Shown here piece by piece: positions 1 to 7,492 of a stretch of 20,794 nt of DNA. Source of the DNA: an uncultured Agathobacter sp. (GTDB lineage: Bacteria > Bacillota > Clostridia > Lachnospirales > Lachnospiraceae); NCBI GenBank assembly GCA_934358675.1, contig CAKRKX010000041.1, positions 1 to 20,794 on the forward strand, in the 5' to 3' direction. The position numbers and the translations under genes are program-made. The stretch's first letter is position 1. Every line of letters starts with the position of its first letter. The notes under the pieces were generated by a model, which ran no database searches, was not told where the DNA came from, and was given only the letters and a program-made list of their open reading frames with translations.

Positions 1-1423
1 GTGCATTGTAGAACTCGTCCAAATGCTCAGTCTGACGGTCGATTGCCAATGTATACTGTGTTAAGTCGTTTGTTCCGATGCTGAAGAAATCCACCATCTG
101 CGCCAGATCATCCGCGATCATAACCGCAGCCGGAGTCTCAATCATAATGCCGACTTCCACACCATCCTTATACGGAACGCCCTCTTCCTTAAGCTCCGCT
201 TTCACTTCTTCGATGATCTCCTTTGACTTCTCAACTTCCCACACGGAAGTGATCATCGGGATCATAATTGCAATATTACCATATGCACTCGCACGATACA
301 AGGCACGAAGCTGCGTCTTAAAAATCTCCGGTCTCGTGAGACAGATACGCACGGCACGATAGCCGAGTGCCGGATTATCCTCCTCATCCAGATTGAAATA
401 ATCCACTTTCTTATCGGCACCGATATCAAGCGTACGGATGATCACTTTCTTGCCTGCCATCATCTCCGCAACCGTCTTGTATGCCTTAAACTGCTCTTCC
501 TCCGTCGGATAGTCCGCACTCTGCAGATACAGAAACTCACTTCGGAAAAGGCCGATGCCTGCTGCATCATTCTGCAGAACAGCTCCGACATCCTTCACGC
601 CGCCGATATTGGCATAAAGTTTGATCTCCTTGCCATCCTCCGTAACAGTCGGTTTTCCCTTAAGCTGTGCAAGGAGCTCTCTTCTTGCCAGTTCCTCCTG
701 CTGCTTCTTTTCATACTCCGCGAGCGTCTCTTCATCCGGCTCAATGATCACGGTACCGCTTGTGCCGTCCACGATCGCCATCTTGCCGTCCACACCCTCT
801 TCCACCGGTGTCAGCACCAGTGCCGGGATATTCATGGTACGCGCAAGGATTGCCGTATGGGAATTGGTCGAACCCTGTCTCGTCACAAATGCAAGAACCG
901 CCTCACGGTCCATCTGGATCGTCTCGCTCGGCGCCAGATCATCCGCAACGATAATATGCTTCTGACCGCTCGTCTCATCCACTGCCTCCTCGTGATCGGA
1001 GAGCACATGGATCACACGCTCCGAAATATCCTTGACATCTGCGGAACGCGCCTTCATATAATCATCGTCCATACCGGCAAACATCTCTGCAAAATTGTCA
1101 CCGGTCGTTGCAACCGCATATTCCGCATTCACGGACTGTGTCTCGATGATATTGCGAATGGAATCCAGATAATCCAGATCCTCAAGCATCATCTGATGCA
1201 CCTCGAAGATGGCCGCATTGTCCTCTCCGACTTCCCTGACCGCTTTCTCGTACAGTCCCTGCAGCTGACGGAGTGCTTCGGCTTTCGCCGCCTCAAACCG
1301 TTGCAGCTCCGCTGCGGTATCCTCGATATGCACACGTCTGACCAGATTGTTCTTCTTGGAAAGTTCCTTGATCTTACCTATTGCGATTCCCCCAAACGCA
1401 ACCTTGCCTGCTACACGTTTCAT
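1..1423 (-). CDS. ptsI: PTS enzyme I (PEP-protein phosphotransferase), 3' end cut by window
   Basis: Enzyme I takes phosphate from phosphoenolpyruvate and passes it to HPr, the first cytoplasmic step of PTS sugar uptake. About 474 residues are visible; the family is usually 540-575, so only the end of the PEP-binding barrel is missing. The protein opens [12 protein letters not shown], as is typical. The phosphohistidine motif [12 protein letters not shown] places the active His at about residue 189. The PEP-site signature [15 protein letters not shown] lies close to the truncated end. The ATG at 1423 follows an AAGAAGGGGGG ribosome site. There is no ptsH upstream; the gene before it is a chemoreceptor, and ptsI has its own promoter and a hairpin-containing leader. 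The family assignment is nearly certain. Confidence 0.97.
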   Translation of the reverse strand, partial: MKRVAGKVAFGGIAIGKIKELSKKNNLVRRVHIEDTAAELQRFEAAKAEALRQLQGLYEKAVREVGEDNAAIFEVHQMMLEDLDYLDSIRNIIETQSVNAEYAVATTGDNFAEMFAGMDDDYMKARSADVKDISERVIHVLSDHEEAVDETSGQKHIIVADDLAPSETIQMDREAVLAFVTRQGSTNSHTAILARTMNIPALVLTPVEEGVDGKMAIVDGTSGTVIIEPDEETLAEYEKKQQEELARRELLAQLKGKPTVTEDGKEIKLYANIGGVKDVGAVLQNDAAGIGLFRSEFLYLQSADYPTEEEQFKAYKTVAEMMAGKKVIIRTLDIGADKKVDYFNLDEEDNPALGYRAVRICLTRPEIFKTQLRALYRASAYGNIAIMIPMITSVWEVEKSKEIIEEVKAELKEEGVPYKDGVEVGIMIETPAAVMIADDLAQMVDFFSIGTNDLTQYTLAIDRQTEHLDEFYNA

Positions 1424-1450
1424 TCCAATTCCCCCTTCTTCCTGCCCGCC

Positions 1451-1505
1451 AAAGTAAAAAAACCGAAAAAGCACATACGCGCATTGCGTCTTACTTTTTC
1501 GGTTT
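1451..1505 (-). terminator. Terminator-like hairpin in the ptsI leader (possible attenuator)
   Basis: On the minus strand the arms AACCGAAAAAG (1504-1494) and CTTTTTCGGTT (1471-1461) pair perfectly over 11 bp. A short GACGC/GCGTA-like inner segment sits in the loop, and a run of seven T follows. The hairpin is downstream of the ptsI promoter and about 30 nt before its ribosome site. It can therefore end chemoreceptor transcripts, and it can also stop ptsI transcripts early. Which of the two matters in vivo is not visible from sequence. Confidence 0.75.
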
Positions 1506-1541
1506 AGTGCATCTTCTGCGAACTACCCTTTAATTAAGTTT

Positions 1542-1570
1542 ATTATAAATTTATGTCTCTTTTTTGTCAA
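1542..1570 (-). promoter_or_regulatory. Consensus sigma-A promoter of ptsI
   Basis: On the minus strand TTGACA (1570-1565), a 17-bp spacer and TATAAT (1547-1542) match the housekeeping consensus at all 12 hexamer positions. The -35 box starts 6 bp after the chemoreceptor stop codon. The predicted start near 1535 gives a leader of about 110 nt containing the hairpin at 1461-1504. Confidence 0.85.
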
Positions 1571-1576
1571 GAGTCT

Positions 1577-3265
1577 TTACTTAAAGTACTGAAGTGCTTT
1601 GTTCAGCTCATCCGACTGATTGTTCATCTGGCTCGCCATATCCGCAACACCGTGCATCATCGCATTCAATTCCTCGATATTGGCAGTCATCTCTTCGGTT
1701 GCCGCAGCATTTGCCGAACTTACATCGGTCAGTCCGCTACTGCTTGATGTAATGTTACCGTTGAGTTCGACCATCGTCTCAACCAGCTGCTTGATTTCTT
1801 CTGCCTTGTCTGCAGTCAGCCCAATCTGCTCATCGAGCGTTCCGAATTCGGAAAGAACATATCCGATTTCTTCTTTCTGTGTTGCGTTATCTGCCACAAT
1901 ATTCTCAGAGGCCTTCACACACTCACTGCACTCACTGATCAATTCGGAAATAATGTTCTTGATATTCTCCAGCTGCTCACTGGTATTGTCGGACAGCACA
2001 CGGATTTCTTCTGCAACGACCGCGAATCCTCTTCCCGCATCTCCGGCTCTTGCCGCCTCAATGGAAGCATTTAACGACAGAAGATTCGTCTGTCCGGAAA
2101 TTTCTTCAATCACAGATACAATTTCCTGTACCTTATCGACGACCTCGTTTACCTTTTTAATGCGATCGGAAATCGTGGCAATTCCCTCATCCATGCGCAT
2201 ACTGCTCTCTCTCATGCCACGCATCTTATCGCTCATCATCTGGCTGCTCTCCTGCACAATTGCAGCCTGTTTCTTGATTTCATATACCGAAGAATCGATC
2301 ACCTGTGTTTCCGACGACATCGTTCCGAGATTGTCATTGATGTCTAAAATGGACGTAGCCATATTGGTAGAACCTTCCGCAACATCCTGTACCGCACGTG
2401 AGATTTCTCCGTTTGCACTCAATGTCTGTTCACTGGTCTCATTTAATTCCGAACTGCTTGTGGTCATCTGATCACTCGCCTTGCGGATTTTATCCACAAT
2501 ATCGCTAAACAAGGCTGCCATATGCTGCATACGGACCTTGATCAATCCGATCTCATCATTGGACTCTTTGATTCCGTCAAAGGACGCATTCAGATCGCCT
2601 TCCGCCATCTGCTCAATCACATTGCTTAACTTTGCAAGCGGCTTTGCCATACGTTTTCCGATAATATATGCAATCACACACATGATCAGAACAATTCCGA
2701 CAAGTACTCCGAATGCCGTTGCCGATACCTGATTCAAACCGCTTAAGGCATCACTTTCATCCGCGCTTACCACAACAATATCATTGTTGCTCATAATACA
2801 ATACGCTGCATATTTTGTAGTTCCGTGAAAATCATAATCTACAACTGCATTCCCGGGATGTTCTCCGTTTTGCAGCTGCTTGACCAATCCGGTAACCACA
2901 ACATTTTCTACCGGCTGTCCGACCTTGTCTTCCGTCGGATGATAAAGCATCGTTCCGTCCTCATTGACAAGATAGACATAGGAACTGTCCACATTTTCAA
3001 TCTTAACGTCTTTCAGCAAAGAAACATAGGCCTCATAGGTCAACTGATCCTGATCCGATGCGTTCATTGCATTTTCCACGAGCATGTCACTGCTTTCTGC
3101 CAGATCCAGCATGGTTGTCTTTACCGATGCGAGAATCTGTGACCGGGCTCCACTTAGGACAAACATGATACTAAACACATTTGACACAATAACCGCTGCA
3201 CACACGACCAGAATAATTTTCGTTGCCAGAGTTCCCCTTTTCTTCTCTCCTGAATGTTTTCTCAT
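1577..3265 (-). CDS. Methyl-accepting chemotaxis protein with periplasmic-type Cache sensor
   Basis: This is a membrane chemoreceptor that signals to CheA/CheW. Numbered from the chosen start it has 562 residues. TM1 is at about 13-39. An extracellular sensor of about 140 residues contains the Cache-like stretch [17 protein letters not shown]2 is at about 182-203, followed by HAMP ([18 protein letters not shown]). A long coiled coil carries the signalling tip [20 protein letters not shown] at about 388-407. The ATG at 3265 is preferred to the ATG at 3283 because GGAGAGG (3281-3275) lies 9 nt before it and overlaps the upstream ATG. No C-terminal CheR-binding pentapeptide is seen. The ligand cannot be read from sequence. 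The gene is monocistronic, with its own promoter inside a palindrome. Confidence 0.95.
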   Translation of the reverse strand: MRKHSGEKKRGTLATKIILVVCAAVIVSNVFSIMFVLSGARSQILASVKTTMLDLAESSDMLVENAMNASDQDQLTYEAYVSLLKDVKIENVDSSYVYLVNEDGTMLYHPTEDKVGQPVENVVVTGLVKQLQNGEHPGNAVVDYDFHGTTKYAAYCIMSNNDIVVVSADESDALSGLNQVSATAFGVLVGIVLIMCVIAYIIGKRMAKPLAKLSNVIEQMAEGDLNASFDGIKESNDEIGLIKVRMQHMAALFSDIVDKIRKASDQMTTSSSELNETSEQTLSANGEISRAVQDVAEGSTNMATSILDINDNLGTMSSETQVIDSSVYEIKKQAAIVQESSQMMSDKMRGMRESSMRMDEGIATISDRIKKVNEVVDKVQEIVSVIEEISGQTNLLSLNASIEAARAGDAGRGFAVVAEEIRVLSDNTSEQLENIKNIISELISECSECVKASENIVADNATQKEEIGYVLSEFGTLDEQIGLTADKAEEIKQLVETMVELNGNITSSSSGLTDVSSANAAATEEMTANIEELNAMMHGVADMASQMNNQSDELNKALQYFK

Positions 3266-3299
3266 AACAAACTGCCTCTCCATTCATAATTTCAAAATA

Positions 3300-3338
3300 A
3301 AAACATCAACATTATTATACAAATAATGTCGATGTTTT
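3300..3338 (-). terminator. 39-bp AT-rich palindrome between the ATPase and chemoreceptor genes
   Basis: The arms 3300-3316 and 3322-3338 form a 17-bp stem with a single G-U wobble in the minus-strand RNA and a 5-nt loop. The stem ends in T-rich sequence, so it can act as the terminator of the upstream ATPase gene. It also contains the spacer and -10 box of the chemoreceptor promoter, so it could equally be an operator. Confidence 0.6.
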
Positions 3339-3342
3339 TCAA
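3314..3342 (-). promoter_or_regulatory. Sigma-A promoter of the chemoreceptor, inside a palindrome
   Basis: On the minus strand TTGAAA (3342-3337), a 17-bp spacer and TATAAT (3319-3314) match 11 of 12 consensus bases. The -10 box lies at the tip of the palindrome. The predicted start is near 3307. No sigma-D (flagellar) type promoter was seen here. Confidence 0.75.
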
Positions 3343-3383
3343 GGAGCCGGCACAGTTTCGTAAAATTAAGTTGTCATTTGGGG

Positions 3384-5459
3384 CTACTCCAAAAGATTTC
3401 CCATACTTCGTAATGTAAAAACCAACGTTGAACTATTGTGTAACAATGCGGATGTCGTCGGTGCAAGCACGCCTGCCACGCCGAGAGCGATCAGTCCTGC
3501 GTTAAATCCCACAATGGAACGGTAATTTCCATGAATCCGTTTCATTAACGCATCGCTCAACAGCTTCAACACAACAACCTCATTTAAATCATCGGCAGCG
3601 ATCGTTACATCCGCGATCTCTCTGGCAATCTGTGCGCCGTCCGAGATAGCAATACCGATGTCCGCTGCGGAGAGCGCCGGTGAATCATTGATTCCGTCGC
3701 CGACCATGATTACTTTATGTCCCGCTGCTTTCTCGCGTTCCACAAATCCGGCCTTATCTTCCGGCAGCACTTCCGAATAATACTCGTCCACGCCAACCTT
3801 CTTGGCGATCGCACCTGCGATACGCTCACTGTCTCCGGTCATCATAACGATGTTCTTTATTCCGGCACGATGCAGTGCGCGGACAACCTTTGCCGCCTCC
3901 TTACGGAGCGGATCTTCAATACAGATGACTGCTGCAAGTTTACCCTCGATTGCAAGGTACAGATGCGAATACTGCTCCGGCAATGTCTCGAAAATACTTT
4001 CGGTTCCTGCCGGGAGCGTACATGCCTCGTCCTCAAATACGAAATGATAGCTTCCGATGACGGCCTTCTTATTATTGATTGTTGTAGAAATACCATGTGC
4101 TACCACATACTCAACCTTAGAGTGCATCTCCTCATGGTCAAGTCCGCGTTCCTTCGCCGCATCGACCACTGCTTTTGCCATTGAATGAGGGAAATGTTCC
4201 TCCATGCAGGCTGCAATGCGAAGCAGCTCATCCGGGCTGTATTCGTTAAAGGATATGACCTTTGCGACCGTAGGCTGTGCCTTGGTCAGCGTTCCTGTCT
4301 TATCGAATACGATCGTATCCGCCTCAGCCATCGCCTCTAAGTAGCGTCCGCCTTTTACCGTAATATTGTGCTCGCTCGCCTCACGGATCGCAGATAATAC
4401 CGATACCGGCATGGCAAGTTTCAGTGCACATGAGAAGTCCACCATTAAGATGGACAATGCCTTTGTCGCATTTCTTGTCAGAAGATAAGTGAGCGCCGTA
4501 CCGCCGAGCGAATACGGAACCAGACTGTCTGCCAGATGCTCCGCACGGCTCTCCAGTCCGGATTTTAACTTCTCGGACTCCTCAATCATCTTTACGACTT
4601 TATCATAACGGCTGCTGCCGCCGACTGCCTGAACACGGATGGTTAATTCGCCTTCCTCAAGGACGGTTCCCGCATAGACAAAATCATCCAATGCTTTTCT
4701 GACCGGATCCGATTCTCCCGTCAGGGATGCCTGATTGACCGTTGCCTCTCCCTCTGTGACTACACCGTCAAACGGAATCGTGTTGCCCATACGACTGACC
4801 ACTTCATCGCCTGCAACAATTTTCTTTGCATCCACAAGTACCTCGGTGCCATCCTGCAAGAGCCATACCTTACCGATGTTCAATGACATCGTACGCGCCA
4901 GATCTCCGACTGACTTCTTGTGCGTCCACTCTTCAAGCAGCTCACCGATACCGAGCAGGAACATGATGGAACTAGCCGTCTCACAATCGCCTCTTAAAAC
5001 AGAAACACCGATCGCCGTGGCATCGAGAACCGGTACCTCGATCTTTCTTGCGGCAAGCGTCTTGATGCCCTTGCCTATGTAACGCAGCGACTTCAATGTC
5101 GTCCAGCATGCACGCACCGGATACGGAAGCAAAGCCTTGGATGCATAGCGGAGAATGACTTTCTCCACCATTTTCTCCTGATACTCAGCGTTCATCTGAC
5201 GGTTCGAATTCTCGATGATACCGTCCGGCACTTCCACATTCTCGTAACGGAAGTACTGCAGCTTGCGGATCAGCTCCGCGCGGCTTCCCTTGTAGAAGAT
5301 GACCGCATCCGCAGTCCTCTCATATACCTTTGCTTTCGTTACCTGCTCGTCATTCTGCAGGAAATAAAGTAATGTATCCGCCTGCGCATAGCTCATGCGA
5401 TACTGCACAAGATGGACACGCATACGTCCTTTGATTTCATGCTTAATTACAAACTTCAC
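3384..5459 (-). CDS. P1B-type heavy-metal-like ATPase with atypical FSC membrane motif
   Basis: This is an ATP-driven membrane pump of the heavy-metal P-type family, 691 residues long. Visible motifs are TGES (247-250, actuator), DKTGT (386-390, phosphorylated Asp), EEHFPHS (420-426, position of the nucleotide-binding HP motif) and GDGINDSPAL (587-596). The N-terminal region (1-90) looks like a cysteine-free HMA-type fold with no MTCxxC site. The ion-binding helix reads DFSCALKLAMP (341-351), so the usual CPC or SPC is FSC and the central proline is missing. The last helix has NSSTLV. Translation starts at GTG 5459, with GAGG overlapping the upstream stop codon and 12 nt between the genes, so it is coupled to the small acidic gene. 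The substrate is unknown; a transition metal is the default guess and is uncertain. Confidence 0.93.
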   Translation of the reverse strand: MKFVIKHEIKGRMRVHLVQYRMSYAQADTLLYFLQNDEQVTKAKVYERTADAVIFYKGSRAELIRKLQYFRYENVEVPDGIIENSNRQMNAEYQEKMVEKVILRYASKALLPYPVRACWTTLKSLRYIGKGIKTLAARKIEVPVLDATAIGVSVLRGDCETASSIMFLLGIGELLEEWTHKKSVGDLARTMSLNIGKVWLLQDGTEVLVDAKKIVAGDEVVSRMGNTIPFDGVVTEGEATVNQASLTGESDPVRKALDDFVYAGTVLEEGELTIRVQAVGGSSRYDKVVKMIEESEKLKSGLESRAEHLADSLVPYSLGGTALTYLLTRNATKALSILMVDFSCALKLAMPVSVLSAIREASEHNITVKGGRYLEAMAEADTIVFDKTGTLTKAQPTVAKVISFNEYSPDELLRIAACMEEHFPHSMAKAVVDAAKERGLDHEEMHSKVEYVVAHGISTTINNKKAVIGSYHFVFEDEACTLPAGTESIFETLPEQYSHLYLAIEGKLAAVICIEDPLRKEAAKVVRALHRAGIKNIVMMTGDSERIAGAIAKKVGVDEYYSEVLPEDKAGFVEREKAAGHKVIMVGDGINDSPALSAADIGIAISDGAQIAREIADVTIAADDLNEVVVLKLLSDALMKRIHGNYRSIVGFNAGLIALGVAGVLAPTTSALLHNSSTLVFTLRSMGNLLE

Positions 5460-5471
5460 GTCAATCGCCTC

Positions 5472-5807
5472 TTATTCTGCGGTCTCTTCTGTTGTCTCTT
5501 CTGTTGTCTCTTCTGCAACTTCTTCTGCTTCAGCCTCTGCTGCTTCGAATGCTTCTGCCTCAGCCTTTGCTGCGCGCTCCTCGTTGATTTCCTTAGCGCC
5601 CTCGTAGATGTCTCCAGCGTTCTCCTGTACGGTGCTTACAGTATTCATTACGCACTCTTTTGCCCGAAGCACGGCTGCAGTGCAGCTTGTATATACTTTC
5701 TTGGCATCCTTGCTGGATAATACTTTAATTCCGGCTGTGCCGAACAATACGCCTCCTGCGAAGATTCCTGTCTTTTTCCAATCAATTTTCTTAAAACACT
5801 TTACCAT
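5472..5807 (-). CDS. Small membrane-anchored acidic protein paired with the P1B ATPase (DUF6110-like)
   Basis: The protein has 111 residues from the ATG at 5807, chosen because AGGAGG lies 6 nt before it; an in-frame ATG at 5843 has no such site. A basic start (MVKCFKKIDWKK) leads into a glycine-rich hydrophobic helix (TGIFAGGVLFGTAGIKVL, about 13-30). Next comes a segment with two cysteines (YTSCTAAVLRAKECVM). The tail, from about residue 66, is very Ala/Glu-rich and ends in repeated EETT. I recall similar proteins next to this ATPase subtype in gut Firmicutes, listed as DUF6110; that is memory, not a search. The 12-nt gap to the ATPase implies co-expression. A role as partner, metal buffer or regulator is inference. 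Confidence 0.85.
   Translation of the reverse strand: MVKCFKKIDWKKTGIFAGGVLFGTAGIKVLSSKDAKKVYTSCTAAVLRAKECVMNTVSTVQENAGDIYEGAKEINEERAAKAEAEAFEAAEAEAEEVAEETTEETTEETAE
5482..5517 (-). repeat. Three 12-nt tandem repeats encoding the acidic EETT tail
   Basis: GTCTCTTCTGTT occurs at 5482-5493 and 5494-5505, and a third copy at 5506-5517 ends in CA instead of TT. The repeats are in frame and vary the acidic tail in four-residue steps, so tail length may differ between strains by slippage. Confidence 0.85.
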
Positions 5808-5822
5808 CTGCTGCCTCCTGTC

Positions 5823-5842
5823 TGCACATATTTTCATGTGCA
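5823..5842 (-). promoter_or_regulatory. 7-bp hairpin just upstream of the acidic-protein ribosome site
   Basis: TGCACAT and ATGTGCA form a perfect 7-bp stem with a 6-nt loop (5830-5835). It ends only 3 bp before the AGGAGG at 5819-5814. It could stabilise the leader or affect initiation, or be a protein site. No function can be assigned. Confidence 0.4.
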
Positions 5843-5861
5843 CTTTTTTTGTTTAAGAAGC

Positions 5862-5890
5862 ATTATAATCCCTAAAATCGGCAATTTAAA
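5862..5890 (-). promoter_or_regulatory. Probable promoter of the acidic protein-ATPase operon
   Basis: The -10 box TATAAT (5867-5862) is perfect on the minus strand. The -35 at 17 bp is poor (TTTAAA, 5890-5885), which would suit an activated or regulated promoter. It would give a leader of about 50 nt. Confidence 0.5.
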
Positions 5891-5926
5891 GTGCTTTTCC
5901 CTTATTGAGAAATTTACTCAAAAGAG

Positions 5927-6796
5927 TTATTTCTGCCAAACTCCTGCTCGTTTGGACTCACGAAAATAAGTCATCATTTCATGTGTCAGGCTAAGCCCCT
6001 CCTCATCGTCCGGTATATCGTGGAAATCGACCCACTCCGCAAGACACAGTTCATCCTCTTCAAGCCGGATCGGTGCCTCCTTTGCCAGATCACAGAAAAA
6101 GCCCATCAGAAGGTTCTGGTCAAATCCCCATGGCTGACTCTTATAATAACGGATGTTTTTGACCTCAAGACCTACCTCTTCCATCACTTCGCGCCGTACC
6201 GTCTCCTCTGCCGTCTCCCCGATCTCTGTAAATCCCGCGATCAATGCGTATCGTTTGTACTCACGATCCGCATATTTTGTCATCATAATCCGGTCTCCAT
6301 CCACAAGTCCGATGATGACCGCGGGCGCGATCTTCGGAAATACCAGATTTCCGCAGGACGGACAACGCAGCATACGTTCCTTCGTATCATGCACCAGCTC
6401 GTGCGCGCAGCGTCCGCAAAAACGGTTGTCCCGATACCATCCATACAGATGCCACCCTGTCGTTGCCGCATACACTTTCTCCTTCGGATGCATTCTTCTT
6501 ACGGAAAAAAGCGTGTGAAATGCAAATCCGCCAAGCTGTGTATCTTTTGGAATGTCGATCAGAAAAAAGTCCTCTCCCCCCATCTCAAACAGATAAATGC
6601 AAGGCGGCATAGAAAGACCGCTTTCTTTATAAAAAGCATTCAACTGCTCATAAGTGATAAATCGAATCCCTGCCTTCTCATCCGTATTGTCCAAAAATAC
6701 CGTCCGGCTGCCGTATGCAAGCATCCTGCTCCCCGCCTTTGGCTTCTTATATTGAAATTCATTGTGCAGATGAATCGGTGCAATGTCCTGTATCAT
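5927..6796 (-). CDS. nudC: NudC-type Nudix hydrolase (NAD diphosphatase / NAD-cap decapping)
   Basis: NudC enzymes split NAD(H) into NMN and AMP and remove NAD caps from RNA in the cytoplasm. The protein has 289 residues from the ATG at 6796, which follows GGGAGAG; an in-frame extension to 6907 covers the promoter and lacks a ribosome site. A zinc ribbon has Cys at about 127, 130, 145 and 148 (CGRC and CPSC). The Nudix box runs from G188 (GFTEIGETAEE, then REVMEEVGL). The NudC-specific element SQPWGFDQ is at about 220-227, matching the SQPW signature that separates NudC from other Nudix proteins. It is divergent from marR with its own promoter. Only a weak 4-bp hairpin was seen after the stop. 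Confidence 0.93.
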   Translation of the reverse strand: MIQDIAPIHLHNEFQYKKPKAGSRMLAYGSRTVFLDNTDEKAGIRFITYEQLNAFYKESGLSMPPCIYLFEMGGEDFFLIDIPKDTQLGGFAFHTLFSVRRMHPKEKVYAATTGWHLYGWYRDNRFCGRCAHELVHDTKERMLRCPSCGNLVFPKIAPAVIIGLVDGDRIMMTKYADREYKRYALIAGFTEIGETAEETVRREVMEEVGLEVKNIRYYKSQPWGFDQNLLMGFFCDLAKEAPIRLEEDELCLAEWVDFHDIPDDEEGLSLTHEMMTYFRESKRAGVWQK

Positions 6797-6860
6797 AAAT
6801 CTCTCCCGCTTTCTTAATATAAAACCTGTTTTCATCAAATTTATCTTAACGAACGTTCTC

Positions 6861-6889
6861 ATTGTAATGACTGCGCCGGAATTCGTCAA
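6861..6889 (-). promoter_or_regulatory. Sigma-A promoter of nudC
   Basis: On the minus strand TTGACG (6889-6884), a 17-bp spacer and TACAAT (6866-6861) make a strong promoter. Its -35 box is only 9 bp from the -35 of the divergent marR promoter. Confidence 0.7.
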
Positions 6890-6898
6890 ATTCTTTGC

Positions 6899-6927
6899 TT
6901 GACGCAAGTCCGAAATCGGACTATACT
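6899..6927 (+). promoter_or_regulatory. Sigma-A promoter of marR-MATE
   Basis: TTGACG (6899-6904), 17 bp and TATACT (6922-6927). Operator copy 1 (6907-6922) fills the spacer, and copy 2 (6934-6949) begins at the predicted start site. This is a classic repression geometry. Confidence 0.75.
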
Positions 6928-6949
6928 ACATTGAGTACGAAATCGGACT
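6907..6949. promoter_or_regulatory. Twin 16-bp operators for the MarR regulator
   Basis: Copy 1 is AGTCCGAAATCGGACT (6907-6922), a perfect 7-bp palindrome around AA. Copy 2 (6934-6949) is identical except for C to A at its fourth base. The copies are 27 bp apart and overlap the marR promoter and start site. Size and symmetry suit a MarR dimer. Confidence 0.75.
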
Positions 6950-6996
6950 TAAAAAAATTGTCCGGCAAACTGATTGACTCGTTATACGGAGGTTTT

Positions 6997-7491
6997 ATGT
7001 TACAGAAAGAGATTGATAAGCCATACATCAGCGCTCCTTTGCAGGAGTTTAACCGCATATATAAGAAATCCAATGAAATCTATCACAATATTGCACTTCA
7101 GCTTGGTTTATCCAACAGTGCATTTGATATTCTCTATTCCATCTGCGAGTTAGGTGACGGCTGTCTGCAGAAAGATATCTGCGCCGCAACCTTTATTCCC
7201 AAGCAGACCGTCAACTCTTCCATTCGCCAGATGGAGACGGCCGGATACCTGACCTTATCCTCCGGCAAGGGGCGCAGCATGCATATCAACCTTACCGATG
7301 CAGGACAATCCTTATTGGAAAATACAATCTACCCGGTCATGCAGATGGAAAGCGAAGCCTTCCAATGCATGAGTGATAAGGAATGCCGGCAGATGCTTGC
7401 ATTGTATCGAAAATATACACTCGCGCTCAGCGAAGCAACTCATAATTTAACAAAACCATCCGGATTATCGATAGATAGAAAGGAATTGTAA
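6997..7491 (+). CDS. MarR family transcriptional regulator
   Basis: This is a winged-helix repressor of 164 residues. The ATG at 6997 follows GGAGG at a 4-nt gap; an upstream in-frame start near 6895 would lie within the promoter and operators and is rejected. Helices around LGLSNSAFDILYSICELGDG lead to the DNA-reading segment (FIPKQTVNSSIRQMETAGYL, about residues 67-86). The wing is LSSGKGRSMHINLTDAG. The gene ends one base before the MATE ATG, so the two are co-transcribed. By family habit it binds a small ligand and represses itself and the adjacent pump. The twin operators upstream support autorepression. The ligand is unknown. Confidence 0.93.
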   Translation: MLQKEIDKPYISAPLQEFNRIYKKSNEIYHNIALQLGLSNSAFDILYSICELGDGCLQKDICAATFIPKQTVNSSIRQMETAGYLTLSSGKGRSMHINLTDAGQSLLENTIYPVMQMESEAFQCMSDKECRQMLALYRKYTLALSEATHNLTKPSGLSIDRKEL

Positions 7492-7492
7492 T

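Noticed and set aside
621..1507. Long plus-strand frames across ptsI
   Set aside because: They lie opposite ptsI, lack ribosome sites and have Ser/Cys-rich or odd composition typical of antisense frames.
1620..2471. 283-codon plus-strand frame opposite the chemoreceptor
   Set aside because: It is an antisense shadow of the coiled-coil coding region, and the minus-strand protein is a clear chemoreceptor.
5918..5930. Terminator for nudC at ACTCAAAAGAGT
   Set aside because: The stem is only 4 bp, overlaps the stop codon and lacks a proper T run.
6850..6857. GAACGTTC as a possible LexA/SOS box near nudC
   Set aside because: Gram-positive LexA boxes need GAAC-N4-GTTC; here the halves touch with no spacer.
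6797..6907. N-terminal extension of NudC to 6907
   Set aside because: It covers the nudC promoter, has no ribosome site, and NudC proteins normally begin near the chosen ATG.
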